Shown: one piece after another, positions 7,007 through 13,703 of the stretch | Numbering within the stretch: the first letter of the stretch is position 1 | Layout of the letters: every line of letters begins with the position of its first letter | Source of the DNA: JAMXLO01 sp041487355 | Lineage (GTDB): Bacteria; Pseudomonadota; Alphaproteobacteria; Acetobacterales; Acetobacteraceae | Direction of reading: 5' to 3' | DNA length: 17,662 nt | Assembly (NCBI GenBank): GCA_041487355.1 | Contig: JBGPND010000097.1 | Location: 1-17,662 of the forward strand | Position numbers and translations under genes: made by a program | The notes under the pieces: model-generated | Database searches by the model: none | Told to the model about the DNA's origin: nothing | The model's input: the letters and a program-made list of their open reading frames with translations, nothing else

Positions 7007-7672
7007 GTGGTCGACATTTTTGACGAGGTCGATGAGGAACTTCGCGCCGAGCGCGCCCAGAAGCTGCTCGCGCGCTACGCTGGCGTCATCATAGCGGCCG
7101 CCCTGCTCATCGTGGGGGCGGCGGCCGGCTGGCAAGGCTGGCGCTGGTATCAGGCAAGGCAGGACCAGGCCGCTGCGGCGGAATATTTGTCGGCGATGAC
7201 CCTGGCCGACGCCCCCGCCGGGGCGAGCGACGCCGCCCGCAATGCCGCCGCCATCGCTGTCTTCGACAAGCTCGCGGGCACCGCACCCGAGGGTTATCGC
7301 ACGCTGGCGCGGTTGCGCGAGGCGGCGCTGATGGCAACCGCGGCCGACCTGCCGGGCGCGCTGGCGCTGTGGGACCAGGTGGCGGCCGACACGTCAGCCG
7401 ATCCGCTGCTGCGTGATCTGGCCAGCCTGATGTGGGCCCAACATCAGATGGACGGTGGCGATCCTGCGCTGCTGCGGGCGCGGCTCAGGGCACTGACGGC
7501 GCCCGAGAATGCCTGGCACACGCTCGCCGAGGAGCAGCTCGCGCTGCTGGACATGCGCCTTGGGAAGGCGGATGAGGCGAAGGCCACTCTGCGGCGTCTG
7601 GCGCAGGACACGACGGCGCCGACCGGCGTGCGCGGGCGAGCCAACGGCCTGCTGAACCGGCTGGGCGGGTGA
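7007..7672 (+). CDS. YfgM-like membrane-anchored TPR protein
   Basis: A 221-residue protein with a cytoplasmic N-terminus (VDIFDEVDEELRAERAQKLL), one membrane span (about residues 26-46, AGVIIAAALLIVGAAAGWQGW) and a helical, alanine-rich periplasmic part with TPR-like pairs, ending in a segment that lists length, rate and repeat units (EEQLALLDMRLGKADEAKATLRRL). This matches the YfgM/DUF2133 (TPR_21) family, which in E. coli associates with the SecYEG translocon and periplasmic chaperones. The GTG at 7007 is chosen: a purine-rich AGAGCGAGAG lies just upstream and the family N-terminus (V-D-x-F-D-E-V) begins there. Longer in-frame starts back to 6788 run into the divergent gene. Its stop overlaps a possible start of the BamB-like gene. 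The order yfgM-bamB-der is the same as in E. coli. Confidence 0.88.
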   Translation: MVDIFDEVDEELRAERAQKLLARYAGVIIAAALLIVGAAAGWQGWRWYQARQDQAAAAEYLSAMTLADAPAGASDAARNAAAIAVFDKLAGTAPEGYRTLARLREAALMATAADLPGALALWDQVAADTSADPLLRDLASLMWAQHQMDGGDPALLRARLRALTAPENAWHTLAEEQLALLDMRLGKADEAKATLRRLAQDTTAPTGVRGRANGLLNRLGG

Positions 7673-7677
7673 CCGGC

Positions 7678-9039
7678 ATGACGCGGAAGGCTGGCCAGGT
7701 CCCGCGCGGACAGGCCCGGGCGGCATCCATCACCCGCCGCGGCGCATTGCTCGCACCGCTGGCCCTCGGCGGCTGCAGCCTGTTCGATGACTGGTTCGGC
7801 ACGCGCAAGATACCGTTGACCGGCAAGCGCGAACCGATACTGGTCGGACGGCGTACCCTGGCGGTTGACGAGGGCGTGCCGAAGATCGTGCTGCCGCCGG
7901 AGGTAAGGAATGCGGCCTGGCCGCAGGCCGGCGGCAATCCGGCGCATTTCATGGGGCATCTGGCGGCGGGCGAGCGCCTCGCGGAGGCCTGGACAGCCGG
8001 CATCGGCGAGGGCGGCGGCTACCGGCGCAAGATCCTCGCCCAGCCGGTGACGGCCGACGGCATGGTCTATGTGATGGATTCGGACGCGGTCGTGTCCGCC
8101 TTCGACATCGCGAGCGGCGGGCGGGCATGGCGGTTCGACACGAAGCAGGAGGATGACGACAGCACCAACGTGGGCGGCGGTCTCACCCTCGACCAGGGCA
8201 CTCTGTATGCGGTGAACGGGCTGGCCGAGTTGGTGGCCCTGGATGCCGCGAAGGGCTCGGTCCACTGGCGGGTCGGCATTGGAGCGCCCACGCGTTCGGC
8301 ACCGACGGTGGTCGAGGGGCGCATCTTCGTCACCACGATCGAGGACAAGCTGCTGGCGCTGGCAACCGAGGACGGCCGCCAGCTCTGGGCTCACCAAGCA
8401 GCGAATGCCACGACGAGCGTCCTGGGGCGTCCGGCGCCGGCCTATGCGAGCGGGCTGGTGGTGGCGGGCTTCGGTTCGGGCGAGCTGGCGACCATGCGTG
8501 CCGAGACCGGCAACGTGGTGTGGACGGACAATCTTGCCGCCTCGGTGCGCAGCGGCAGCCTGGCGGATTTCTCGGCGATCCGCGGCCTGCCGGCGGTGGG
8601 CGACGGACGGGTCTATGCGATCAGCATGGGTGGCCTGATGGTGGCCGTCGATCTGCCGACCGGCCGGCGCCTGTGGGAGCGCGAGGTCGCCGGCGAAGAC
8701 AGTCCATGGGCCGCCGGCCCCTGGCTGTTCGTCGTCTCGCTCGATCAGAAGATTGCGGCGGTCAATCGCGACGATGGCCGAGTGGCCTGGGTGACCGAGC
8801 TGCCGCGCTGGGAGAACCCGGAGAAGGAACGCGACGCCATCACCTGGTTCGGCCCGCTGCTGGTCGGCGACCGGCTGGTGGTCGCCGGGACCAACCGCGA
8901 GGCTCTGGCCGTGAGCCCCTATACCGGCGAGATCCTCGGGCGGCAGACGCTTTCCGGCGCCGCCTCGCTGGCGCCGGTGGTCGCCGCCGGCACGGTGTTC
9001 GTGGTGTCCGACGACGGCAGGCTGTTGGCGCTCCGCTGA
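7678..9039 (+). CDS. bamB: BamB-like outer-membrane assembly lipoprotein (PQQ-type beta-propeller)
   Basis: A 453-residue exported lipoprotein. The N-terminus carries an unusually long basic region and a twin-arginine pair (ITRRGALLAPLALGGC), with an LGGC lipobox (Cys33). The body is a beta-propeller of PQQ-like blades with repeating G-x-x-Y/V-x-x-x-x-x-G-x-x-x-A-x-D and G-x-x-x-W units, for example GMVYVMDSDAVVSAFDIASG, GTLYAVNGLAELVALDAAKG and GRIFVTTIEDKLLALATEDG. BamB is a scaffold of the BAM complex that inserts outer-membrane proteins. The position between the YfgM-like gene and der supports BamB over a PQQ dehydrogenase, which would be larger. A GTG at 7669 (GTGA overlap with the previous stop) is the alternative start and adds three residues. 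Confidence 0.87.
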   Translation: MTRKAGQVPRGQARAASITRRGALLAPLALGGCSLFDDWFGTRKIPLTGKREPILVGRRTLAVDEGVPKIVLPPEVRNAAWPQAGGNPAHFMGHLAAGERLAEAWTAGIGEGGGYRRKILAQPVTADGMVYVMDSDAVVSAFDIASGGRAWRFDTKQEDDDSTNVGGGLTLDQGTLYAVNGLAELVALDAAKGSVHWRVGIGAPTRSAPTVVEGRIFVTTIEDKLLALATEDGRQLWAHQAANATTSVLGRPAPAYASGLVVAGFGSGELATMRAETGNVVWTDNLAASVRSGSLADFSAIRGLPAVGDGRVYAISMGGLMVAVDLPTGRRLWEREVAGEDSPWAAGPWLFVVSLDQKIAAVNRDDGRVAWVTELPRWENPEKERDAITWFGPLLVGDRLVVAGTNREALAVSPYTGEILGRQTLSGAASLAPVVAAGTVFVVSDDGRLLALR

Positions 9040-9056
9040 CGGCGGGGCTGAAGCAC

Positions 9057-10397
9057 ATGTTGCCTGTGGTGGTCATTGCCGGGCGGCCGAATGTCGGCAA
9101 GAGCACGCTGTTCAACCGGCTGGCCGGCCGGCGTATGGCTCTGGTCCACGACACGCCCGGGGTCACGCGCGACCGCAAGGAGGCGGAGGCGCTGCTGCGC
9201 GGTCGGCGCGTTCGTCTGGTGGATACCGCCGGCCTGGAGGAGGCGCCGCCGGAAACGCTGGCCGGGCGACTGCGCTCCGGCGCCGCCGCGGCGACAGCCA
9301 CGGCCGATGTCGTGCTGTTCGTGGTGGATGCGCGCGCCGGCGTGACGGCCGCAGACCGGCACTTCGCCCAGTGGCTGCGCCGCCAGGGACGCCAGGTGCT
9401 GCTGGTCGCCAACAAGGCCGAAGGCCGCTCGACACAGTCCTCGGTGCTCGACGCGTTCGAGCTCGGGCTGGGCGAACCGATCGCCGTCTCCGCCGAGCAT
9501 GGCGAGGGGATCTCCGAGCTGATGACGGAGATCGCCGACCGCCTGCCGGAAGAGGATGTCGGAGCGCCTGCCGCGGAAGGCGGCGAGCGCAGGCTGAAGC
9601 TCGCCATCGTCGGGCGGCCGAACGTGGGCAAGTCCACCCTGCTGAACCGCCTGGTCGGCGAGGAGCGGATGCTGACCGGTCCGGAACCGGGCCTGACGCG
9701 CGACGCGATCACGGTGCTGCTGGATGACAAGGGGGGGCCGATCGAGCTGGTCGATACCGCCGGTCTGCGCCGCCGGGCCCGCATCGAGGCACCTCTGGAG
9801 CAGCTTGCCGTCGGTGCCGCGATCGGCGCCTTGAAGCTGGCGGAGATCGTCGTCCTGGTGGTGGACGCCACGGATGGCCTGCACGACCAGGACCTGCAGA
9901 TCGCCCAGTTGATTGAGCGCGAAGGCCGCGCCTGCGTGCTCGCGCTGAACAAGTGGGACGCCGTCGCCGATCGATCGGCGACGCGCCGGGCGATCACCGA
10001 GCGGCTGGAAGCGAGCCTCGCGCAGATGAAGGGCATCCCGGTCGTTACGTTCTCGGCACTGACCGGTGCGGGGCTGGACAAGCTGCTTCCCGCGGTGCGC
10101 CGCGCCCACGAAGTGTGGAACACAAGGCTGCCGACCGCCACGCTGAACCGCTGGTTCGAGCAGGCGCTGGCCCGCCATCCGCCGCCGCTGGTGAACGGGC
10201 GGCGGCTGAAGCTGCGCTATATCACCCAGGCGAAGGCACGGCCGCCAACCTTCATCGTGTTCGGCACGCGCGCCGAACGCCTGCCGGAGGACTACCAGCG
10301 CTATCTGGTGAACAGCCTGCGCGAGGCGTTCGACCTGCCGGGCACGCCGATCCGCGTGCAGTTGCGAGGGACCAAGAACCCCTACGCTGATAGCTGA
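9057..10397 (+). CDS. der: Ribosome biogenesis GTPase Der (EngA)
   Basis: A 446-residue tandem-GTPase protein that assists 50S ribosomal subunit maturation in the cytoplasm. The first G domain has G1 GRPNVGKST (residues 9-17), a TPGVTRDR switch-I segment, G3 DTAGLE and G4 NKAE. The second has G1 GRPNVGKST (from about residue 187), G3 DTAGLR and G4 NKWD. The C-terminal KH-like domain (about 355-446) includes NGRRLKLRYITQAKARPPTF and ends RGTKNPYADS, as in Der proteins. The ATG at 9057 gives the usual start MLPVVVIAGRPNVGKS. The frame is open upstream to 8520 only because it overlaps bamB in another frame. The first G4 has Glu in place of Asp (NKAE), a variant I recall in alphaproteobacterial Der. 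It lies 17 bases after bamB, probably in the same operon. Confidence 0.98.
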   Translation: MLPVVVIAGRPNVGKSTLFNRLAGRRMALVHDTPGVTRDRKEAEALLRGRRVRLVDTAGLEEAPPETLAGRLRSGAAAATATADVVLFVVDARAGVTAADRHFAQWLRRQGRQVLLVANKAEGRSTQSSVLDAFELGLGEPIAVSAEHGEGISELMTEIADRLPEEDVGAPAAEGGERRLKLAIVGRPNVGKSTLLNRLVGEERMLTGPEPGLTRDAITVLLDDKGGPIELVDTAGLRRRARIEAPLEQLAVGAAIGALKLAEIVVLVVDATDGLHDQDLQIAQLIEREGRACVLALNKWDAVADRSATRRAITERLEASLAQMKGIPVVTFSALTGAGLDKLLPAVRRAHEVWNTRLPTATLNRWFEQALARHPPPLVNGRRLKLRYITQAKARPPTFIVFGTRAERLPEDYQRYLVNSLREAFDLPGTPIRVQLRGTKNPYADS

Positions 10398-10440
10398 CAA
10401 ATTATGCCGCCGTGCGGACACGATGACTCATCGTCCGACT

Positions 10441-10535
10441 GTCATTGCGACCACCGCGAAGGCGGTGGGAAGCAATCTCGTGGTAGGGGGGCACTATCCC
10501 CGAGATTGCTTCGTCGCTTCGCTTCTCGCAATGAC
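10441..10535. repeat. Interspersed palindromic repeat downstream of der
   Basis: Outer arms GTCATTGCGA (10441-10450) and TCGCAATGAC (10526-10535) are perfect complements, as are inner arms GAAGCAATCTCG (10469-10480) and CGAGATTGCTTC (10501-10512). A separate perfect 7-bp hairpin, CCACCGC-GAAG-GCGGTGG, fills 10451-10468. This is a known style of dispersed repeat ('GTCATTGCGAGCG...AAGCAATC') in many proteobacterial genomes. Being 43 bases after the der stop, it may also end der transcription or stabilise the mRNA 3' end. The 209-base gap 10398-10606 holds no gene. Confidence 0.75.
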
Positions 10536-10606
10536 ACTGAAACGACATCGGGTCCCGCTCGTGTTGCCAACGTGTCAATGCACCGGGCTATTGCTATGAG
10601 ACGGGC

Positions 10607-11425
10607 ATGCTCTCCGCGTTCTGGTTCGCCTTGCTTGCCCGCGCCGCCGTCAGCGCCTGCGTGGTCGTCGCCGCGACGGTTGCCGCCGAGGCCGCCGGCC
10701 CGTTCTGGGGAGGCCTGATCGTCAGCCTGCCGATCGGCGCGGGACCCGCCTACGTCATGCTGGCCATGCAGCATGACGCCGCGTTCATCGCATCGAGTGC
10801 CCTCGGCAGCTTCGCGGTGAACGCGGCGACGTTCGTGTTTCTCGCCGCGCTGGCCCTGTTGGCCCGGCGCGCTCGCTGGTGGCTGGCCCTCGCAGGCGGG
10901 TTGGCCGCCTGGCTGCTCACCGTACTGCTCATCCAGCGGATCGCGTGGGACGTGACGACGGCGATCCTGCTCAATCTCGCGACGCTGCTGGTTTCGCTGA
11001 AGGCGACGCAGTCGGTGGCGCGGGAAGGCTTCGGCGCACGCGGTTCCGTCCGGCGGCGCTGGTTCGAGCTGCCCGCGCGCGCGGGCATGGTCGGGCTGGT
11101 GATCGGCACCGTCGTGACCCTGAGCCGTGCGCTGGGGCCGGAGTTGACCGGGATGGCCGCGGTGTTCCCCGTCGCCTTCACCAGCTTCGCCCTCCTGGTG
11201 CTGCCGCGCCTGGGCGGGCCGGCTTCGGCGGCGATCATGGCCAGTGCGCTGCGTGCCATGCCGGGGTTTGCGCTCGCGCTGCTGACGCTGCACCTGGCCG
11301 TTGTGCCGTTCGGCGTGACGGGTGCGCTGCTCGCCGCACTGGCGGCTTCACTCGGGTGGTCGGTGCTGTTGATGGCCGGGCAGCGGCGGCGCCGGTTGTC
11401 AGCAGCTCGCGCGTGTTCAGCATAG
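10607..11425 (+). CDS. Polytopic membrane protein with internal duplication, unknown function
   Basis: A 272-residue, very hydrophobic protein with about eight predicted spans and few charged residues outside the loops. The two halves look alike: AAGPFWGGLIVSLPIGAGPA followed by long alanine-rich helices near the N-terminus, and LGPELTGMAAVFPVAFTSF with similar helices after about residue 165, separated by a charged loop (REGFGARGSVRRRW). The paired G-P-x-x-x-G-x-x-x-x-x-P-[IV] pattern suggests an inverted or tandem two-unit fold. I do not recognise a named family with certainty; small inner-membrane families such as DUF3147 share a similar look. The ATG at 10607 is chosen because the first span follows directly. 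The gene stands alone between two palindromic repeats. Confidence 0.75.
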   Translation: MLSAFWFALLARAAVSACVVVAATVAAEAAGPFWGGLIVSLPIGAGPAYVMLAMQHDAAFIASSALGSFAVNAATFVFLAALALLARRARWWLALAGGLAAWLLTVLLIQRIAWDVTTAILLNLATLLVSLKATQSVAREGFGARGSVRRRWFELPARAGMVGLVIGTVVTLSRALGPELTGMAAVFPVAFTSFALLVLPRLGGPASAAIMASALRAMPGFALALLTLHLAVVPFGVTGALLAALAASLGWSVLLMAGQRRRRLSAARACSA

Positions 11426-11443
11426 CTGGAATCTCGCCGGAAT

Positions 11444-11545
11444 GATGGGTATCGCTGCGCTCAACCCATCCTACGCCTATGCCGCAACGCCGCAACGCCG
11501 CAACGCCGCAGCCCGTAGGATGGGTTGAGCGCAGCGATACCCATC
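11444..11545. repeat. Perfect 32-bp inverted repeat with (GCCGCAAC)n loop, between convergent genes
   Basis: The left arm 11444-11475 and right arm 11514-11545 are exact reverse complements over 32 bases (core GGGTTGAGCGCAGCGATACC). The 38-base loop contains three tandem copies of GCCGCAAC plus a partial fourth. The arm sequence belongs to a dispersed repeat type ('GTAGGATGGGTTGAGCGCAGCGATACCCATC'-like) that I recall from many proteobacteria. It lies 18 bases after the membrane-protein stop and 32 bases before the end of the convergent epimerase gene, so it may serve as a shared transcription stop. It lacks a T-tract. Confidence 0.85.
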
Positions 11546-11577
11546 ACGATGGGCCGGAGGCTGGCGCGCGCTTCTGG

Positions 11578-12570
11578 TCACCCTGAACCCGCTATCGCGC
11601 GACCTGACGGCGCCTGCCACGCCAGCCAGTCCTCGGCCGCGCCGGCGAAATCGAAGCGGGGTGCAAAGCCGGTATCGCGGGCGATCTTGGCGATATCCAT
11701 CGGTCCGCGATCGAAGCCGGTGTGGCTGTCGACATTGCCTGCCTCGCCCACCGCTGCGAGACGCCAGCGGAAGCCCATGCAGCGCGCGAGTTCCTCGCAC
11801 CACAGTTGAGCGGAACCGGCGCGGCCACTGCCGAGGTTGTAGACCGTGCGCGTCAGCGTGTCCGCATCCGCCAGCCGCACGATGCCGTCCGCCACGTCGC
11901 GCGAGTAGATGAAGTCGCCGCGCCACGGCGGGCCGAGCACCGCTTCGTCACCGCGCAACGCCTGCCGCAGGACCTGCAGCATCGGCGACAGCGTGTCGCG
12001 CACGCCGGTCGCGTATTCCCAGGGACCGTAGACGCTGCCGAGCCGCGCCGCGGCGAAGCGCATTCCCTGTGTCTCCGCCACGCGCGGCAGGATCGTCTCC
12101 GCCGCGCGCTTGGTCAGGCCGTAGAGATTGACCGGCGTGGGGCGCAGCGTGTCCTCGTCGATCAGCGGCACGCCGGCGGCAGCCGAACCATAGATCGCGC
12201 CCGAGCTCGGATAGACGAACTTCTTCACGCCAAGCCGTGCCGCCGCCATCAGCGCGGCCACCGCGCCCTGCACGTTGACCGCGATGATGGTTTCCGGATC
12301 AGCCCTCTCGCGTGCCGCACCAGCCGTGATCACGGCGCAGTGGATCACGGCGTCCACCGGAGCGATGGTCAGCGCGCGCCGGAGATCCGCTGACGAGAGG
12401 ATCGAGCCGCCGATCAGCGTGAACCGTCCGGGCAAGCGGGCGAAGTCGCTGCGGGCGCGATCGGGCAATGCGATGCGGTCGAGCCCGACCACCTCCCGCC
12501 CGGCGGCCAGGAGATGCTCCACGATATTGAGCGCCACGAATCCCGCTGCGCCGGTCACCAGGGTTGCCAT
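11578..12570 (-). CDS. NAD-dependent epimerase/dehydratase (extended SDR)
   Basis: A 330-residue extended short-chain dehydrogenase/reductase, related to UDP-glucose 4-epimerase-like sugar-nucleotide enzymes. It opens with MATLVTGAAGFVALNIVEHL, the Rossmann nucleotide-binding loop (G-A-A-G-F-V-A, third glycine replaced by Ala). The downstream motifs are HCAVITAG, YPSSGAIYG with the catalytic Ser, and YGLTKRAAE with the catalytic Y-x-x-x-K, then RLGSVYGPWEYATG. The product should be cytoplasmic; the substrate is unknown. An in-frame ATG at 12630 would add 20 unrelated residues; the ATG at 12570 begins the fold exactly and is preferred, although its ribosome-binding site is weak. It is transcribed towards the membrane-protein gene. 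No sugar or LPS genes flank it in this window. Confidence 0.88.
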   Translation of the reverse strand: MATLVTGAAGFVALNIVEHLLAAGREVVGLDRIALPDRARSDFARLPGRFTLIGGSILSSADLRRALTIAPVDAVIHCAVITAGAARERADPETIIAVNVQGAVAALMAAARLGVKKFVYPSSGAIYGSAAAGVPLIDEDTLRPTPVNLYGLTKRAAETILPRVAETQGMRFAAARLGSVYGPWEYATGVRDTLSPMLQVLRQALRGDEAVLGPPWRGDFIYSRDVADGIVRLADADTLTRTVYNLGSGRAGSAQLWCEELARCMGFRWRLAAVGEAGNVDSHTGFDRGPMDIAKIARDTGFAPRFDFAGAAEDWLAWQAPSGRAIAGSG

Positions 12571-12673
12571 GCGGTGATTACAAACCTGCGCATAAGGCCG
12601 TGCAACCCGCTTGTAGGGTGACCGTCCCATGAAGCGCGTCGCCGCCAGGAACGGCGCTCTGCAGGAGGCTTAT

Positions 12674-12951
12674 GGCCGGAAGTAACGGAACGCCCCGCTG
12701 GTACGCATAACCGGGACAATGTTGGGCCGGGCCGGGCCCGACTTGCAAAGAAAACAGCGGATTAGCGGTCTCGCGCGGCCCGCCGTGGTGCCGGCGGGGA
12801 TGTCGGGAATCAGGCGTTTCCCGACACCCGACCAGCGCCGGCCTCGGCTGCCGCCAGAGTCCAACCAACTGATTTCCTTGAAGGAGCACATCACGCCGTT
12901 CTAGCTTGGCCCGCTTATGTGTACCAGCGGGGCGTTCCGTTACTTCCGGCC
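12674..12951. mobile_element. Miniature Tn3-type element (TIME-like), 278 bp with 38-bp terminal inverted repeats
   Basis: Termini 12674-12711 and 12914-12951 are inverted repeats matching at 36 of 38 positions (outer end GGCCGGAAGTAACGGAAC, inner end CATAAG on the right copy and CATAAC on the left). The 38-base length, the ACGGAA stretch and the TAAG inner end are typical of Tn3-family terminal repeats. The 202-base interior codes no transposase; it has a small palindrome TCGGGAA...TTCCCGA near 12800. A 74-codon minus-strand frame (12670-12894) spans it but is not convincing as a gene. No perfect 5-base target duplication is seen: CTTAT flanks the left, AGTAT the right. Miniature elements of this kind are moved in trans by related transposases. 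Confidence 0.65.
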
Positions 12952-13640
12952 AGTATGTCGACAGCCATGGCCAAAGCGTCGTCGCCTTCGCCTTCACCCG
13001 GCTGCTTGGTTTCCAACTGCTGCCGCGACTCAAGGCGATCCACTCGCAGCGGCTCTACCGGCCCGAGACCGGCCGGCCCGACGCCTACCCGAACCTGCAG
13101 CCGGTGCTGTCGCGGCCGATCGACTGGGACCTGATCCGCCGACAGTACGACGAGATGGTGAAATACGCGACCGCGCTCCGTCTGGGCACCGCTGAGACCG
13201 AAGCGATCCTGCGCCGCTTCACTCGCGAGAACGTCCAGCATCCAACCTACAAGGCGCTCGCCGAGCTGGGCAAAGCGGTCAAGACGATCTTCCTGTGTCG
13301 CTACCTTCATGACGAAACGCTCAGGCGCGAGATCAACGACGGCCTGAACGTGATCGAGCAGTGGAACGGCGCCAACGACTTCGTCTTCATCGCACGTCGC
13401 GGTGAGCTGTCGAGCAATCGCCGGGAGGACCACGAACTCAGCATGCTATCGCTGCACCTGCTGCAGAACTGCATGGTCTACGTGAACACCCTCATGGTCC
13501 AGCAGATCCTCGCCAAGCCTGCCTGGAAGGACCGGCTGACGCCGCGTGACCTGCACGCGCTCACCCCGCTCATCTGGGGTCACGTCAACCCCTACGGCCG
13601 CTTCGAACTCGACATGGACACCCGGCTCGACCTCAACTGA
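12952..13640 (+). pseudogene. Tn3-family transposase (TnpA), C-terminal fragment
   Basis: About 229 residues that clearly belong to the C-terminal end of a Tn3-family transposase (full length about 1,000): QYVDSHGQSVVAFAFTRLLG, RPIDWDLIRRQYDEMVKYAT, LRLGTAETEAILRRFTREN, GKAVKTIFLCRYLH, LNVIEQWNGANDFVF, RREDHELSMLSLHLLQNCMV and NPYGRFELDM. The N-terminal three quarters, including the DNA-binding part and one catalytic aspartate, are missing. Homology begins exactly at the outer edge of the miniature element's right terminal repeat. That repeat supplies the first 15 codons of the open frame (TTG at 12906), so any protein made would be a chimera. The fragment itself has no frameshift or stop. 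It is surely non-functional as a transposase. No matching Tn3 terminal repeat was found after its stop. Confidence 0.9.
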
Positions 13641-13703
13641 CCCCAAATGGCCCCTGGTGACACGACTGTTGGGACTGGGCCAACTTGCGGTTAGGCCAGA
13701 TGG

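Noticed and set aside
8919..10421. 500-codon minus-strand frame opposite der
   Set aside because: Der on the plus strand is certain; this frame is a codon-bias shadow typical of high-GC DNA.
10404..10718. 104-codon plus-strand frame after der
   Set aside because: It is made mostly of the palindromic repeat and overlaps the start of the membrane-protein gene in another frame.
11481..11511. Tandem GCCGCAAC units considered as a CRISPR-like or satellite array
   Set aside because: The unit is 8 bases with no spacers and only about 3.9 copies, confined to the loop of an inverted repeat.
12670..12894. 74-codon minus-strand frame inside the miniature element
   Set aside because: Its last residues are simply the translated terminal repeat, it has no domain, and such elements are normally non-coding. 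A conserved passenger peptide cannot be fully excluded.
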